A DNA stretch of 64,000 nucleotides from Candidatus Rifleibacteriota bacterium (GTDB lineage Bacteria; Riflebacteria; Ozemobacteria; Ozemobacterales; Ozemobacteraceae). Below, piece by piece: positions 1-8,434 of this stretch. Each line of letters opens with the position of its first letter. The stretch's first letter is position 1. Where the stretch lies: contig JAKJFO010000001.1 in the NCBI GenBank assembly GCA_022704885.1, forward strand, positions 1 to 64,000, written 5' to 3'. The notes beneath the pieces are model-generated. The model was not told the origin of the DNA, did not search any database, and saw only the letters and a list, made by a program, of their open reading frames with translations. A program made the translations under genes and the position numbers.

Positions 1-1
1 C

Positions 2-415
2 GCCATCGCCATTATGAATGCGAGGCTTATGGAACAGGTCATGGAAGCTCAGGCGAGCTCGTTCAACGTCATCGAGAACACGTCAGACATGGTAATAGTG
101 CAAAACCGCAACGGTCTGGTTCTGCAGATCAACCGCAGCGCCAGCGATTTTCTGCGGCAGCATGGCCGCAATACTGATGTTTCGGGCAAACCTTTTGCTG
201 AAGTATTTCCCGAACTCATCAATTTTACCTCAGAAATCAAGCGGGTGATCGACGGACGCCTCGACAAAGCGGTTTCAAATGGCGTTCCGGCCTATGTCAT
301 TCTGAGTGAGCGCAACCTCAGCCAGAATATCGAAAAGGTCACGTTGATCGTCAAGAATATCGGCACCGATAACGTCGCGGCGCCGGTACCGCCAACCGAC
401 AAAACCCACGACTGA
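2..415 (+). CDS. GAF-PAS sensor protein, 3' end only
   Basis: The reading frame is open to the left edge of the window, so this is the C-terminal end of a longer protein. The first residues (AIAIMNARLMEQVMEAQ) look like the closing helix of a GAF domain, as also found in the large GAF protein at 20744. They are followed by a PAS domain of about 100 residues (ENTSDMVIVQNRNGLVLQIN onwards). No output domain follows the PAS domain before the stop. A Met at position 14 could be taken for a start, but it lies inside the GAF helix and has no ribosome site. Sensor role is inferred from domains; ligand unknown. Confidence 0.7.
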   Translation, partial: AIAIMNARLMEQVMEAQASSFNVIENTSDMVIVQNRNGLVLQINRSASDFLRQHGRNTDVSGKPFAEVFPELINFTSEIKRVIDGRLDKAVSNGVPAYVILSERNLSQNIEKVTLIVKNIGTDNVAAPVPPTDKTHD

Positions 416-464
416 CCGGCCAGATAATCGCGCATTCACAACACATTTCAGCTGAACTGGAAGT

Positions 465-1262
465 TCAGGCGGCGTGGGCGGCGGCGATGATTGCGCTGAT
501 CTGGGCTTCTGACATGCAGTTGCACGATTTTTTCCAGAGAGAAAGAAACTCGATGTTCTTGCGTGCATCGACGCGCGGAACCGGCGCGAGCGCGTGCAGA
601 TAGATGGCGGCCGAAGCGTTGCAGAATTCCTGTAATGCCGCAATAATGCTGAGCTGAACGGCCTGATCGATAATGATGCCTCCTTCAGGAACATCTTCTC
701 TGGCTGCTTCGAACTGCGGCTTGATCAATGCAACGATTGCGCCTTCATCTTTGATCATGGCGGCGGCTTTGGGCAGAATATGACGCAGAGAAATAAATGA
801 AACATCGGTAACTGCGAGATCAAAGGGCGCGCCAAGTTCGTCGTCAGCAATCAGCCTGAAGTTGGTTCGGTCTTTTACGATCACTCTCGGATCGTTTTGA
901 ATCTTTGCGTCAAGCAGGCCATAGCCAACATCGAGCGCAACGACTTCGGCAGCTTTGTTGTGCAGCAGCACGTCGGTAAAACCGCCAGTAGATGCCCCGA
1001 TATCGAGACAACGAAAGCCGGCAACCGACATGGAAAAAGCCGCAATCGCACGCTCGAGTTTGAGACCACCGCGCGAGACCCAGCGGCAATGCCGGGGTTT
1101 GTGGACAAGAGTCGCATCGACTGGCAGACGCTCGCCGGCCTTTTCCCAGACACGATCGCCACTGCGAATTTCGCCGGCCATGATCAGGCGGCGGGCGGTT
1201 TCGAGATCGGGGGCCAGGCCCTGCGCAACCACAAGTTCATCAACTCTGCATTTCTTTGCCAT
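465..1262 (-). CDS. tlyA: TlyA-family rRNA 2'-O-methyltransferase
   Basis: This 265-residue protein has an N-terminal S4 RNA-binding domain (about residues 1-65: CRVDELVVAQGLAPDLETAR) and an FtsJ/RrmJ-type methyltransferase domain. The SAM-binding loop LDIGASTGGFTDVLL and the later TDVSFISLR and LIKPQFE segments are typical of TlyA, which methylates ribose of cytidines in 16S/23S rRNA. The chosen ATG at 1262 has a GGAG six bases upstream; the longer TTG start at 1277 would place that GGAG inside the gene. It converges on the sensor gene at 2-415. Family assignment is strong; the exact rRNA target is inferred. Confidence 0.9.
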   Translation of the reverse strand: MAKKCRVDELVVAQGLAPDLETARRLIMAGEIRSGDRVWEKAGERLPVDATLVHKPRHCRWVSRGGLKLERAIAAFSMSVAGFRCLDIGASTGGFTDVLLHNKAAEVVALDVGYGLLDAKIQNDPRVIVKDRTNFRLIADDELGAPFDLAVTDVSFISLRHILPKAAAMIKDEGAIVALIKPQFEAAREDVPEGGIIIDQAVQLSIIAALQEFCNASAAIYLHALAPVPRVDARKNIEFLSLWKKSCNCMSEAQISAIIAAAHAA

Positions 1263-1320
1263 AGCAGACTCCGTCAATCAGCTGCTGCCGATATTACAAC
1301 AAAAGTGTCAGGCTTTCACG

Positions 1321-1348
1321 TTGATTTTACCGTCAATGATGATAGAAT
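1321..1348 (+). promoter_or_regulatory. Sigma-70-type promoter for zinc-ribbon gene
   Basis: TTGATT at 1321-1326 and TAGAAT at 1343-1348 are separated by 16 bases. Transcription would start near 1355, leaving a leader of about 50 bases before the ATG at 1407. Seen by eye only. Confidence 0.45.
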
Positions 1349-1406
1349 TAAACAAGACAGATGCCGATAAAGATTTAGAATCAGAAGTGGATGACAGGAG
1401 AGAGCC

Positions 1407-2231
1407 ATGGCAGAGATCAGATGCAGCCAATGTTCGGCAATGATCAACATTCCCGATGGCTACAATCTGCCGTTTCTCAAGTGCGAAAACTGTGGCGCGC
1501 ATCAGAAAACGCCACAGGCGGGCAATGAACCGGTTTACAGCCTGCTTGACCCGGCAGCGCGCGCGCGCAGTCAGCAACCGGTCGATCTCAGCTCGCTGCC
1601 GCCGCTTCCACCATCTGAGCCGCTGCCCAAGAAGCAGAAGTGGCGCAATCTCACTGAACCGGTAATCGCCTCGGCGGCACGCAAAGAAGCAGTCGCAAAA
1701 CAGGGGCTGAAACCAATCAAGATCAACGCTTCAGTTGTCGACGAGCGGTCGTTCATCGAAGACGCACTGGGCAGCAATGGCATGGAAATGCTCATGCAAC
1801 TGGCAGCCGCATACATGGGTGAGCTCAACGAAAAAGCACGGGCAAAAGCGAAATCACGGGCCATGCAGGCTCTTATGCGTTCGCGTGTTACGGCAGAACT
1901 GGCCGATCGGGCGCTGGCTTACGCTGAGAAGAGCGATGAAATCGAGAACGTTCTCTGGGATAACTATCGTTCTAATCTGATCAGAGGCTCAATTATCTTT
2001 GGCGTCGGTTTGATCATATCGGTTCTGGTTTATGCGCTGGCGCACCCGGGCTGGGAGTTCGTTCTCTTTCAGGTGCCTTTTGCGGTTGGTCTTGCTTATG
2101 CGGTGAATGCGGGTATAAACATGGCTGGTCTCAAGATTCCGGCGCTACGCAATGAGATGGTTCATTACGGCTTCATCATTGTGGCGACTCTGATGATTCT
2201 CGCCTACATCGTGGCGGGCATCTGGCTCTAA
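1407..2231 (+). CDS. Zinc-ribbon membrane protein, unknown function
   Basis: The 274-residue protein begins with a four-cysteine zinc ribbon (CSQC at residues 6-9, CENC at about 27-30). A proline-rich linker and a helical, charged middle follow (ELNEKARAKAKSRAMQALM). Three hydrophobic segments close the protein (GSIIFGVGLIISVLVYALA, FVLFQVPFAVGLAYAV, FIIVATLMILAYIVAG). This suggests a membrane-anchored protein with a cytosolic metal-binding head. A clear AGGAGAG precedes the ATG. Its stop overlaps the convergent MATE gene by three bases. I do not recognise a family. Confidence 0.8.
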   Translation: MAEIRCSQCSAMINIPDGYNLPFLKCENCGAHQKTPQAGNEPVYSLLDPAARARSQQPVDLSSLPPLPPSEPLPKKQKWRNLTEPVIASAARKEAVAKQGLKPIKINASVVDERSFIEDALGSNGMEMLMQLAAAYMGELNEKARAKAKSRAMQALMRSRVTAELADRALAYAEKSDEIENVLWDNYRSNLIRGSIIFGVGLIISVLVYALAHPGWEFVLFQVPFAVGLAYAVNAGINMAGLKIPALRNEMVHYGFIIVATLMILAYIVAGIWL

Positions 2232-3616
2232 GCCAGGTCTGGAAAGGGCGTCGGCGGAAAACGGCTCTCGACAATCATTTTTTTGAGACGCCTGCGCTCG
2301 TAAAAAAAGCAGATTCCGGTCATAAAAAATGCGCCAAGATCAGAAGTCGGCATTACATACCAGACACCGTTCAGGCCAAGATATTCGGGCAAAACCATCA
2401 AAGCCGGGATAAGGATGAAAACCTGCCTGACAACGGTCAGAACCAGACTGGTGCGGGGCCGGCCGGTAAACTGGAAGAAGTTGCCGGTGATGATGAGAAA
2501 GCCGACTATCGGCAACATGATCAAAAATCGGCGAATGGCTGACGAACCCTCGCTTATCAGCTCGGAGGTATTGTCACTGACAAAAAGCGCGAACACAGGC
2601 TCTGGAAAAAACTGGATAAAAACGAAGAATATCACGCAAACAGCAGTAGAAAGCAGTATGGCCTGATACAGGGCTTTTTTTACCCTGGCAAATTTTCTGG
2701 CACCGTAATTGTAGCCGGCGACGGGCTGAAGGCCTTGACTGATGCCGACGATTGGCATCTGCCAGATCAGGCTGAAGCTCATGATTACGCCCATTACCGA
2801 AATGGCATTGTCGCCGCCGAAGCGGGCCAGCTGGTTATTGAAAAGCGACATCTGAATGCTGGCAAGAGCGTTCATGATAAAGTGTGGTGAGCCCATTACC
2901 AGTACGGCTTTGGTCGATTCCCAGTTCATGGTGAAATTGCGCCAGTAAAGCTTAACGACGCTGCGGCCACTCAAAAAGTAATGCAATACCCAGCCGGCTG
3001 ACACTGAATAGCCGATAACGGTTGCCCAGGCGGCGCCGGCCATTCCCCAGCCCATGATGCCGATAAATATGTAATCGAGAATGACATTGATGACACCGCC
3101 GATAATCATGGTTTTCATGGCGACGCGCGGATTCCCTTCGCCCCTGATGAAGCTGTTGGCGCCGAAAGAAATGTGATGTGTCAGGGTGCCGATGACGACT
3201 ATAGTCGTGTAGGTATGGGCATAGGGCATGACGTTTTCGGTAGCACCAAACAGCACGAGCAGAGGTTTCATGAATATCAGCGAAACAACGGTGAACAGCA
3301 GCGAAGTTGTTGTGAACAGAAAGATGCCCTGCCCGAGAAGAGCTTCGGCTTCTTCGTAGCGCTTTTCGCCAAGTCTGATCGAGATCTGCGAGTTGGTGCC
3401 AAACCCGATCAGCATGCCCATTGCCATGGTGATCATCATCAGCGGCATGGCGATAGTAGTTGCGGCAATGCCAAGCTCACCGACGTAGCGCCCGAGAAAG
3501 ATGCGATCGACGATGTTGTAGAGCGAAGTTACCATGGTTCCGGTGATCGCCGGAATGGCAAATTTGATCAGCAGTCGGCTGATCGGCAGATTCTCAAGGT
3601 CACTCGTCTGGCTCAT
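2228..3616 (-). CDS. MATE-family multidrug/Na+ antiporter
   Basis: The 462-residue protein has about 12 hydrophobic helices and the two-fold repeat of the MATE family (PAITGTMVTSLYNIVDRIFL near the start; QGLQPVAGYNYGARKF in the middle). These exporters move drugs or metabolites against Na+ or H+. The start at 3616 gives an ATGA overlap with the upstream cmoM stop and has GAGG upstream; a longer frame to 3676 would run inside cmoM. It is the last gene of a three-gene overlapping operon (nitroreductase, cmoM, MATE). The stop is TAG, showing that UAG is used as a normal stop here. Substrate unknown. Confidence 0.92.
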   Translation of the reverse strand: MSQTSDLENLPISRLLIKFAIPAITGTMVTSLYNIVDRIFLGRYVGELGIAATTIAMPLMMITMAMGMLIGFGTNSQISIRLGEKRYEEAEALLGQGIFLFTTTSLLFTVVSLIFMKPLLVLFGATENVMPYAHTYTTIVVIGTLTHHISFGANSFIRGEGNPRVAMKTMIIGGVINVILDYIFIGIMGWGMAGAAWATVIGYSVSAGWVLHYFLSGRSVVKLYWRNFTMNWESTKAVLVMGSPHFIMNALASIQMSLFNNQLARFGGDNAISVMGVIMSFSLIWQMPIVGISQGLQPVAGYNYGARKFARVKKALYQAILLSTAVCVIFFVFIQFFPEPVFALFVSDNTSELISEGSSAIRRFLIMLPIVGFLIITGNFFQFTGRPRTSLVLTVVRQVFILIPALMVLPEYLGLNGVWYVMPTSDLGAFFMTGICFFYERRRLKKMIVESRFPPTPFPDLA

Positions 3617-4380
3617 TTTTTCCTCAATATGAAGTGCGTATGTTCGCCGAGTGAAGCGAAAGGTTCTTCGTAACAATAGTGCTTTTCAAGAGCTATTGCA
3701 TCTTCGATGGCAATAACAGCGGTCTGCTGTCGGGTGAAAAAGCGGTGAAAGATTCTGATGCCGGCTTTTGACACAAGCTCGAGCCCGTTTTTGGCAAGAA
3801 TTCTTCGCAGTTCTGATTCGTCGATAAGGGTTGTCGGCGTCAGTTTCTGAGCTTTACGCGGCCGCCTGGCGAGCGCAGATTCAACCTGGCCATTGATGCC
3901 CCATTTGAGAAAGAGCTTGTTGCGGTTAAAAAACAGCAGCGACATGGCGCCACCGCTGTTGAGCATGGGTATGACTGCGGTGATTGCCTCGGCCGGCTCC
4001 GCCATCCATTCGATTACGCCGTGCAACAGTACCAGATCGAAACTTCGGCCGGCGAGGTGGCAGGGCAGCTCCTGGATCGGTGAATGTAAAAGTGATATGC
4101 GTTCCTGCAGACCGGCAGACTGGTTTTCGCGTTCAGCCAATGCCAGCATTTCGGCCGACAGATCACATAGGGTGATCTGATGCCCCATGGCGGCCAGCCA
4201 TCTGGCGATCTGCCCCATGCCACCGCCGGCATCGAGAATCTGCAGTTTCGGTTGTTCTGTCAGTTCCGGCAGGCCTCTGCTCATATCGAATTCGAGCATG
4301 GCCAGTCGCACCTGCCCCTTGTTCGAACCATATATGTTGCGTTCGAGGCGGTGGGCGAGGCTGTCGAAGTTTTTATCCAT
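3613..4380 (-). CDS. cmoM: tRNA 5-carboxymethoxyuridine methyltransferase CmoM
   Basis: The 255 residues match E. coli CmoM (SmtA) along the whole length: the opening NFDSLAHRLERNIYGSNKGQ, the SAM loop LDAGGGMGQ, CDLSAEMLALAE, FDLVLLHGVIEW and the late GIRIFHRF and Y-C-x-Q/E-E-P-x-x-SLG-like segment are all recognisable. CmoM makes the methyl ester of cmo5U at the wobble position of tRNA. Its ATG overlaps the nitroreductase stop by one base (TGATG) and its stop overlaps the MATE start (ATGA), so translation is probably coupled. Assignment is from memory of the E. coli sequence. Confidence 0.88.
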   Translation of the reverse strand: MDKNFDSLAHRLERNIYGSNKGQVRLAMLEFDMSRGLPELTEQPKLQILDAGGGMGQIARWLAAMGHQITLCDLSAEMLALAERENQSAGLQERISLLHSPIQELPCHLAGRSFDLVLLHGVIEWMAEPAEAITAVIPMLNSGGAMSLLFFNRNKLFLKWGINGQVESALARRPRKAQKLTPTTLIDESELRRILAKNGLELVSKAGIRIFHRFFTRQQTAVIAIEDAIALEKHYCYEEPFASLGEHTHFILRKK

Positions 4381-5180
4381 CAGTTCGAGACTATCTTAAG
4401 GTGCAAAGGCTTGCGAGGTGGCACTCTTAGATATTTATACTCCGGGTAGCCAAGCATGACCGCGCCAAAGACCTTGTCTTCAGTTGTCAATCCGATCTTT
4501 TCGTTAACCAGTGCAGCCTGTGACGCCGCGCGCGTAGTAAAGCCGGCCCAGCAGGTACCAAGGCCGGCAGCTTTTGCGGCCAGCTCAAAATTGGCGATAT
4601 AAATGGCGGCATCGAGAGAACCCCAGTCGTAACGGGCGGGGCCATAGACGAGAAGCAACTGCGGTGCTTTGCGATTGACCGGGTCAAGGCCGCTGTCGAA
4701 TGCCTGCACCATTGGCGCCATCTTTTCGTTGGGTCTGAACGTATCGATTACTGCAGCTGAGATTTCGCGCACCTTGTCTTTGCCATTCACCAGCACCCAG
4801 CGCAGGAGCTGAGTATTCTTCGCAGTCGGGCAGTAGCGAGTTATTTCGAGCAGTTCTTTAACCTGTTCGAGAGGTACCGGCTCATCCTTGAATTCTCTGA
4901 CCGAGCGGCGGCTCAGCACAAGTGAACGCAGTTCGTGCAAACTGGCAGCCTTTGCCGGATATGTCTGATATTCAGCAGCAGCCAGACCTTCGACGGCAAT
5001 CGCGTCGCCAGGGCAGGCAGCCGCACAGTGCCCGCACTTGATACAGGCAGTTGCCAGACCAGCGTCAACGGTGGGAACTTCGCCGATTTTACCCTGAAAT
5101 ATGCCAACCGGGCAGATACTCACACATATACCATCTTTGCGACATTTTGCCGCATCTATTGTTATTTTCTGGGTAGTCAT
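4380..5180 (-). CDS. Nitroreductase with N-terminal 2x[4Fe-4S] ferredoxin
   Basis: Residues 1-60 hold two ferredoxin clusters (CRKDGICVSICPVG and CIKCGHCAAACPG). Residues from about 75 form an FMN-type nitroreductase domain (SRRSVREFKDEPV, then TRYCPTAKNTQ). Such fusions take electrons from ferredoxin-like donors to reduce nitro-, quinone- or unknown substrates in anaerobes. The ATG at 5180 has AGGAG at good distance; the frame to 5252 lacks one. First gene of the overlapping operon with cmoM and the MATE exporter. The link to tRNA modification, if any, is not evident. Confidence 0.9.
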   Translation of the reverse strand: MTTQKITIDAAKCRKDGICVSICPVGIFQGKIGEVPTVDAGLATACIKCGHCAAACPGDAIAVEGLAAAEYQTYPAKAASLHELRSLVLSRRSVREFKDEPVPLEQVKELLEITRYCPTAKNTQLLRWVLVNGKDKVREISAAVIDTFRPNEKMAPMVQAFDSGLDPVNRKAPQLLLVYGPARYDWGSLDAAIYIANFELAAKAAGLGTCWAGFTTRAASQAALVNEKIGLTTEDKVFGAVMLGYPEYKYLRVPPRKPLHLKIVSN

Positions 5181-5252
5181 AAAAGCTCCTTTTTGCGTTG
5201 CCACGCCAACTTCAGAATGAACAATGATAAATTGTCGCACTGCTTTGTTCAA

Positions 5253-5704
5253 GCAATATTTACAGCTCCCGGGTAAAGATTCAGTCTTGGGTGGGATTGC
5301 CTATATTGCGTAGATTTGCAGCAACAAGCTATGCCTTGTTACCCGTGCTCTCGACAGGGTCTCAACGCTACAACTCTCACCAGGCGAAATTTATTGTAAA
5401 TAGCTATGGCTTTGCGTCAATATTGCCTGGCTCAAAGTTTTCGCTTATGAGATCCCTGTCTGCGCACTCACAATAATTATTCCACTCTTAATTGAATTTT
5501 TACAGTCCCGGCATTCTTTTGTTCGTCATCCTGCGCGAAGGCGGGGGAGTCGCAGGATCCTGTAAAGTGCCAACAACCTGGATTATGCGACTTTTTGAGG
5601 CGAATTTGCATCTGGCGGTAATAGGTGATATGTTCGCATAAGCAAAAGAACAAGTGTACCCCATTTTGTCGGTCGTAACCGAGACGACCAGAAGGAGCAG
5701 ATTG
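5253..5704. other. Intergenic region with one inverted repeat
   Basis: About 450 bases without a credible gene between divergent operons. The only structure seen is an inverted repeat with 8-base arms, ATCCTGCG at 5528-5535 and CGCAGGAT at 5551-5558, around a G-rich loop, of the kind found in dispersed palindromic repeats. Promoters for the flanking genes presumably lie here, but none stands out. Confidence 0.5.
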
Positions 5705-6361
5705 ATGATTTCACGTCGTTTTATTGCGGTTTTTCTGGCATTGTTCGTGTTTGCCAATGTTGCGCTGGTCAATGCGCAGCTGGCCTATCTGACAATCAGC
5801 GTTGAAGAGATTGCCGCTTCGCTGCCGGCAAAGCCCATTGCCATCGGCCTCGATGTCGATGATACGGTTCTGTTCTCGTCGCCAGGCTTTCGCTATGCTT
5901 TTTCCAACACCGACGGGCCGAACGGCACCAACAAATACGGCGAGCGGCCTTTGAGTAACGATCAGTTCTGGAGCGACCTCAGCTGCGAGTTTGACAAATT
6001 CAGTATTCCCAAGGAATCGGCCCGCAAAATCATCGAGATGCACCGCGATCGTGGTGACAAAGTCTATTTCATAACCGCCAGACCGCCGGTAAAGGGCGAG
6101 ATTCTCACTTCGATACTGCATCGCGAATTTAATCTCGAAAATCAGCCGAAGGCGATCTTTTCGGGCCGTATCAGCAAGGCTGAATTCATCAAAAAGCATG
6201 GAATCACGGTTTTTTACGGCGATTCAGACAGTGACATCAGCGAGGCGCACGACGCTGGTATTCGCGCAATCAGGTTCATGCGCTCGCCGCTTTCCAACAA
6301 TAAGGGCAAATACAATCCTGGCAAGCATGGCGAGATCGTATTGGAGAATTCAGAGAACTGA
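5705..6361 (+). CDS. aphA: Class B acid phosphatase (AphA-like), secreted
   Basis: The 218-residue protein has a signal peptide (residues 1-24, cleavage after VNA) and a HAD-type phosphatase domain. The nucleophile motif GLDVDDTVLFSSPGF (Asp50, Asp52), FSIPKESA, FITARPP and GDSDSDI closely match E. coli AphA. AphA enzymes remove phosphate from nucleotides and other monoesters in the periplasm. The ATG at 5705 follows AGGAG; the frame extends further upstream but without a signal sequence in that form. Single-gene unit. Confidence 0.9.
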   Translation: MISRRFIAVFLALFVFANVALVNAQLAYLTISVEEIAASLPAKPIAIGLDVDDTVLFSSPGFRYAFSNTDGPNGTNKYGERPLSNDQFWSDLSCEFDKFSIPKESARKIIEMHRDRGDKVYFITARPPVKGEILTSILHREFNLENQPKAIFSGRISKAEFIKKHGITVFYGDSDSDISEAHDAGIRAIRFMRSPLSNNKGKYNPGKHGEIVLENSEN

Positions 6362-6418
6362 CATGGCAGCAAACGCCGGCAGTCAGCGCAGCGGTATAAT
6401 TTTTGCTTGAGAATTTTG

Positions 6419-6447
6419 TTGACTTGCCGGCAGTGCTGATGTACAAT
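6419..6447 (+). promoter_or_regulatory. Sigma-70 promoter for hit-rpsU
   Basis: TTGACT (6419-6424) and TACAAT (6442-6447) are spaced by exactly 17 bases. Transcription would start near 6454, only a few bases before the ATG at 6458, so the hit message would be almost leaderless. Confidence 0.65.
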
Positions 6448-6457
6448 TCACCCTTAT

Positions 6458-6798
6458 ATGGAACAGTGCTTGTTTTGTAGAATAGTCGCGGGCGAAATCC
6501 GGCGGAGATCGTCCACCGGGACGAAAACGTCGTTGTCTTCAGAGACATCAACCCGCAGGCGCCAGTGCATCTGCTGGCCATTCCGACAAAACATATCGCC
6601 CGCCTGACCCAGCCGGAAGCGGCTGACGGTGCGATGCTGTCGCAGGTTTTCAGAGTCATTCAAAAGATGGCAGCTGACGAAGGTCTCGATGAAGGCTTCA
6701 GAGTTGTTACCAACTGCGGTGACAATGCCGGTCAGACCGTGCATCATCTGCACTTTCATATTCTTGGCAAACGCTGCCTGAGCTGGCCTCCGGGCTGA
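6458..6798 (+). pseudogene. HIT-family nucleotide hydrolase, frameshifted
   Basis: A HIT protein is encoded in two frames. The first (from ATG 6458) gives MEQCLFCRIVAGEI; the rest (from 6499) gives PAEIVHRDENVVVFRDINPQ and continues through the histidine triad VHHLHFHIL to the stop at 6798. One base, most simply a C after the Ile codon near 6497-6500, is missing. Restored, the protein would be about 113 residues, the normal length for this family of nucleotide-phosphoramidate hydrolases. The frames join exactly at the expected residue, so this is either a recent one-base deletion or a sequencing error. Confidence 0.8.
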
Positions 6799-6858
6799 TT
6801 CAGGTAACAACATGATAGACCTCTATCTGATCAAATCAGGAGGGGGGGTGAAACTAAA

Positions 6859-7041
6859 ATGGCAGAAGTAAGAGTACTTAAGGACGAACCACTGGAAAAG
6901 GCCCTGAAGCGCTTCCAGAAGAAATGTCAGGAAGCTGGCATTATCAAAGAAATCAAGCGCCGCCGAGCGTACGAAAAACCAAGTGAAAAGCAGAAAAGAA
7001 AAGCTGCTGAAGCCCGTCGCAAGCAGAGAAGACGCCGCTAA
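6859..7041 (+). CDS. rpsU: 30S ribosomal protein S21
   Basis: The 60-residue basic protein (AEVRVLKDEPLEKALKRFQK, then an Arg/Lys-rich tail ending KQRRRR) is ribosomal protein bS21, which helps the 30S subunit in initiation. An AGGAGG-rich run lies at 6838-6848, somewhat far from the ATG. It follows the hit gene by 60 bases and is followed by a strong hairpin. Confidence 0.97.
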   Translation: MAEVRVLKDEPLEKALKRFQKKCQEAGIIKEIKRRRAYEKPSEKQKRKAAEARRKQRRRR

Positions 7042-7067
7042 AGCAGAACCCAGAGTAATCTGTAGAC

Positions 7068-7102
7068 AACCCATGCAGCGCCCATGGCGGTGCATGGGTT
7101 TT
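7068..7102 (+). terminator. Rho-independent terminator/attenuator after rpsU
   Basis: AACCCATGCA (7068-7077) pairs perfectly with TGCATGGGTT (7091-7100), and an inner stem of four pairs extends it; a short T run follows. The hairpin contains both plausible start codons (7073, 7094) of the next gene, so it may limit read-through or initiation of the NfeD operon. Confidence 0.65.
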
Positions 7103-8419
7103 CTGCTGTCCGCAATCTTATTCACACTGATATTCGCGGCTGGCCCGTTACAGGCCCAGTCAGCCTCAGGCACCATACTGGTGATACCGGTTCATGACGA
7201 CATCGAAACCGGTCTGTCTTTTTTCATACAGCGCCAGTTGCGCCGTGCCGAGCGCGAAAATTTCAGCGCAATAGTTCTTGAGATCAATTCAAATGGCGGC
7301 CTGGTAACTGCAGCTCAGGAGATCAAAGATGCCCTGCTGCGCTCAAAAGTTACTACCATTGCCTATATCAAGGGTCGCGCACTATCAGCAGCGGCTCTGA
7401 TCGCCATTTCGTGTCATCGAATTTATATGGAAGCCGGTTCTGAACTCGGGGCCGCTACGCCGATAATGTTGGCCGGCGGCGGCGTTCAGGCAGCTGAAGC
7501 CAAGTATGTTTCAGCTTTCAAGGCTGAATTCAGGGCTTCGGCCGAAGCCCGCAAGCGCCCGACCGCGATAGCTGAAGCCATGGTCGACAAAGATCACGAC
7601 AGCATCGAAGGCTTGAGTAAACGGGGTGAGGTCATAACTCTGACATCTGAGGTTGCGCTTAAACACGGCTATTGCGACCAGATCGTGGCTTCGCTGAGCT
7701 CGATTCAACGTATAATGAGTCTTGAAGGTGCAACTGTCGAATATGCCAAACCGACTTCGGGCGAGTGGATCGCGCGCTGGCTGACTAATCCGAACGTCAG
7801 CGTACTGCTTTTTACCATTGGCTTCTGGTGCCTGGTTATAGAATTTTTTATCGCCGGCTTCGGCATTCTGGGCTGGATCGGTCTGACCTGTCTGGCGCTG
7901 TTTTTTGGCGGGCACCTGTTTGCGTATCTTGCCGGCCTCGAAACCCTGATTCTGTTCGGAGCAGGCATGGTTCTGCTGCTGCTCGAAGCCTTTGTCATAC
8001 CAGGTTTTGGCCTGACCGGAATTTCCGGCATACTCTGCGTCTGCTTCAGTATTATCATGGTATTTGGCGGCATTTATACAGCCATGAATGCGATTGCCCA
8101 GATGCTGGTTTATTCTGCGTTGATCATGCTGATACTTTATAAATGGGGGCCAAAGTTCAAGCTCCTCGACAAATTTGTGCTTAAAGAGCAGCTTTCAACG
8201 GCCCAGGGATGTGTAGCTGTCAACCTCAATGAATTCGACCACCTGATCAACCTCGAAGGAGTGGCAGTTTCGCCATGCCGACCGGCCGGAATCGTTAAAA
8301 TTGGTGACGAACGTTACGATGTTGTCTCTGATGGCGACTTTATCGAAAAAGGCGCCCGCGTAATCGTTCGCAAGGTTGAGGGCAATAATATAGTAGTTCG
8401 CGAGATTACAGCCGACTGA
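7073..8419 (+). CDS. NfeD-family membrane-bound serine protease (long form)
   Basis: The 448-residue protein has a signal/anchor (MQRPWRCMGFLLSAILF...), a ClpP-like protease domain (ILVIPVHDDIETG, NSNGGLV, GRALSAAALIAI with the likely catalytic Ser, GSELGAATPIM), four to five C-terminal membrane helices and a final NfeD OB-fold domain. Members cleave membrane or stomatin-type partners and sit beside flotillin genes, as here (floA at 9195). The start is uncertain: ATG 7073 keeps the basic residues of the signal peptide but has a weak ribosome site and lies in the hairpin; ATG 7094 is the alternative. Confidence 0.85.
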   Translation: MQRPWRCMGFLLSAILFTLIFAAGPLQAQSASGTILVIPVHDDIETGLSFFIQRQLRRAERENFSAIVLEINSNGGLVTAAQEIKDALLRSKVTTIAYIKGRALSAAALIAISCHRIYMEAGSELGAATPIMLAGGGVQAAEAKYVSAFKAEFRASAEARKRPTAIAEAMVDKDHDSIEGLSKRGEVITLTSEVALKHGYCDQIVASLSSIQRIMSLEGATVEYAKPTSGEWIARWLTNPNVSVLLFTIGFWCLVIEFFIAGFGILGWIGLTCLALFFGGHLFAYLAGLETLILFGAGMVLLLLEAFVIPGFGLTGISGILCVCFSIIMVFGGIYTAMNAIAQMLVYSALIMLILYKWGPKFKLLDKFVLKEQLSTAQGCVAVNLNEFDHLINLEGVAVSPCRPAGIVKIGDERYDVVSDGDFIEKGARVIVRKVEGNNIVVREITAD

Positions 8420-8434
8420 CCCGGAGAGAATCGA

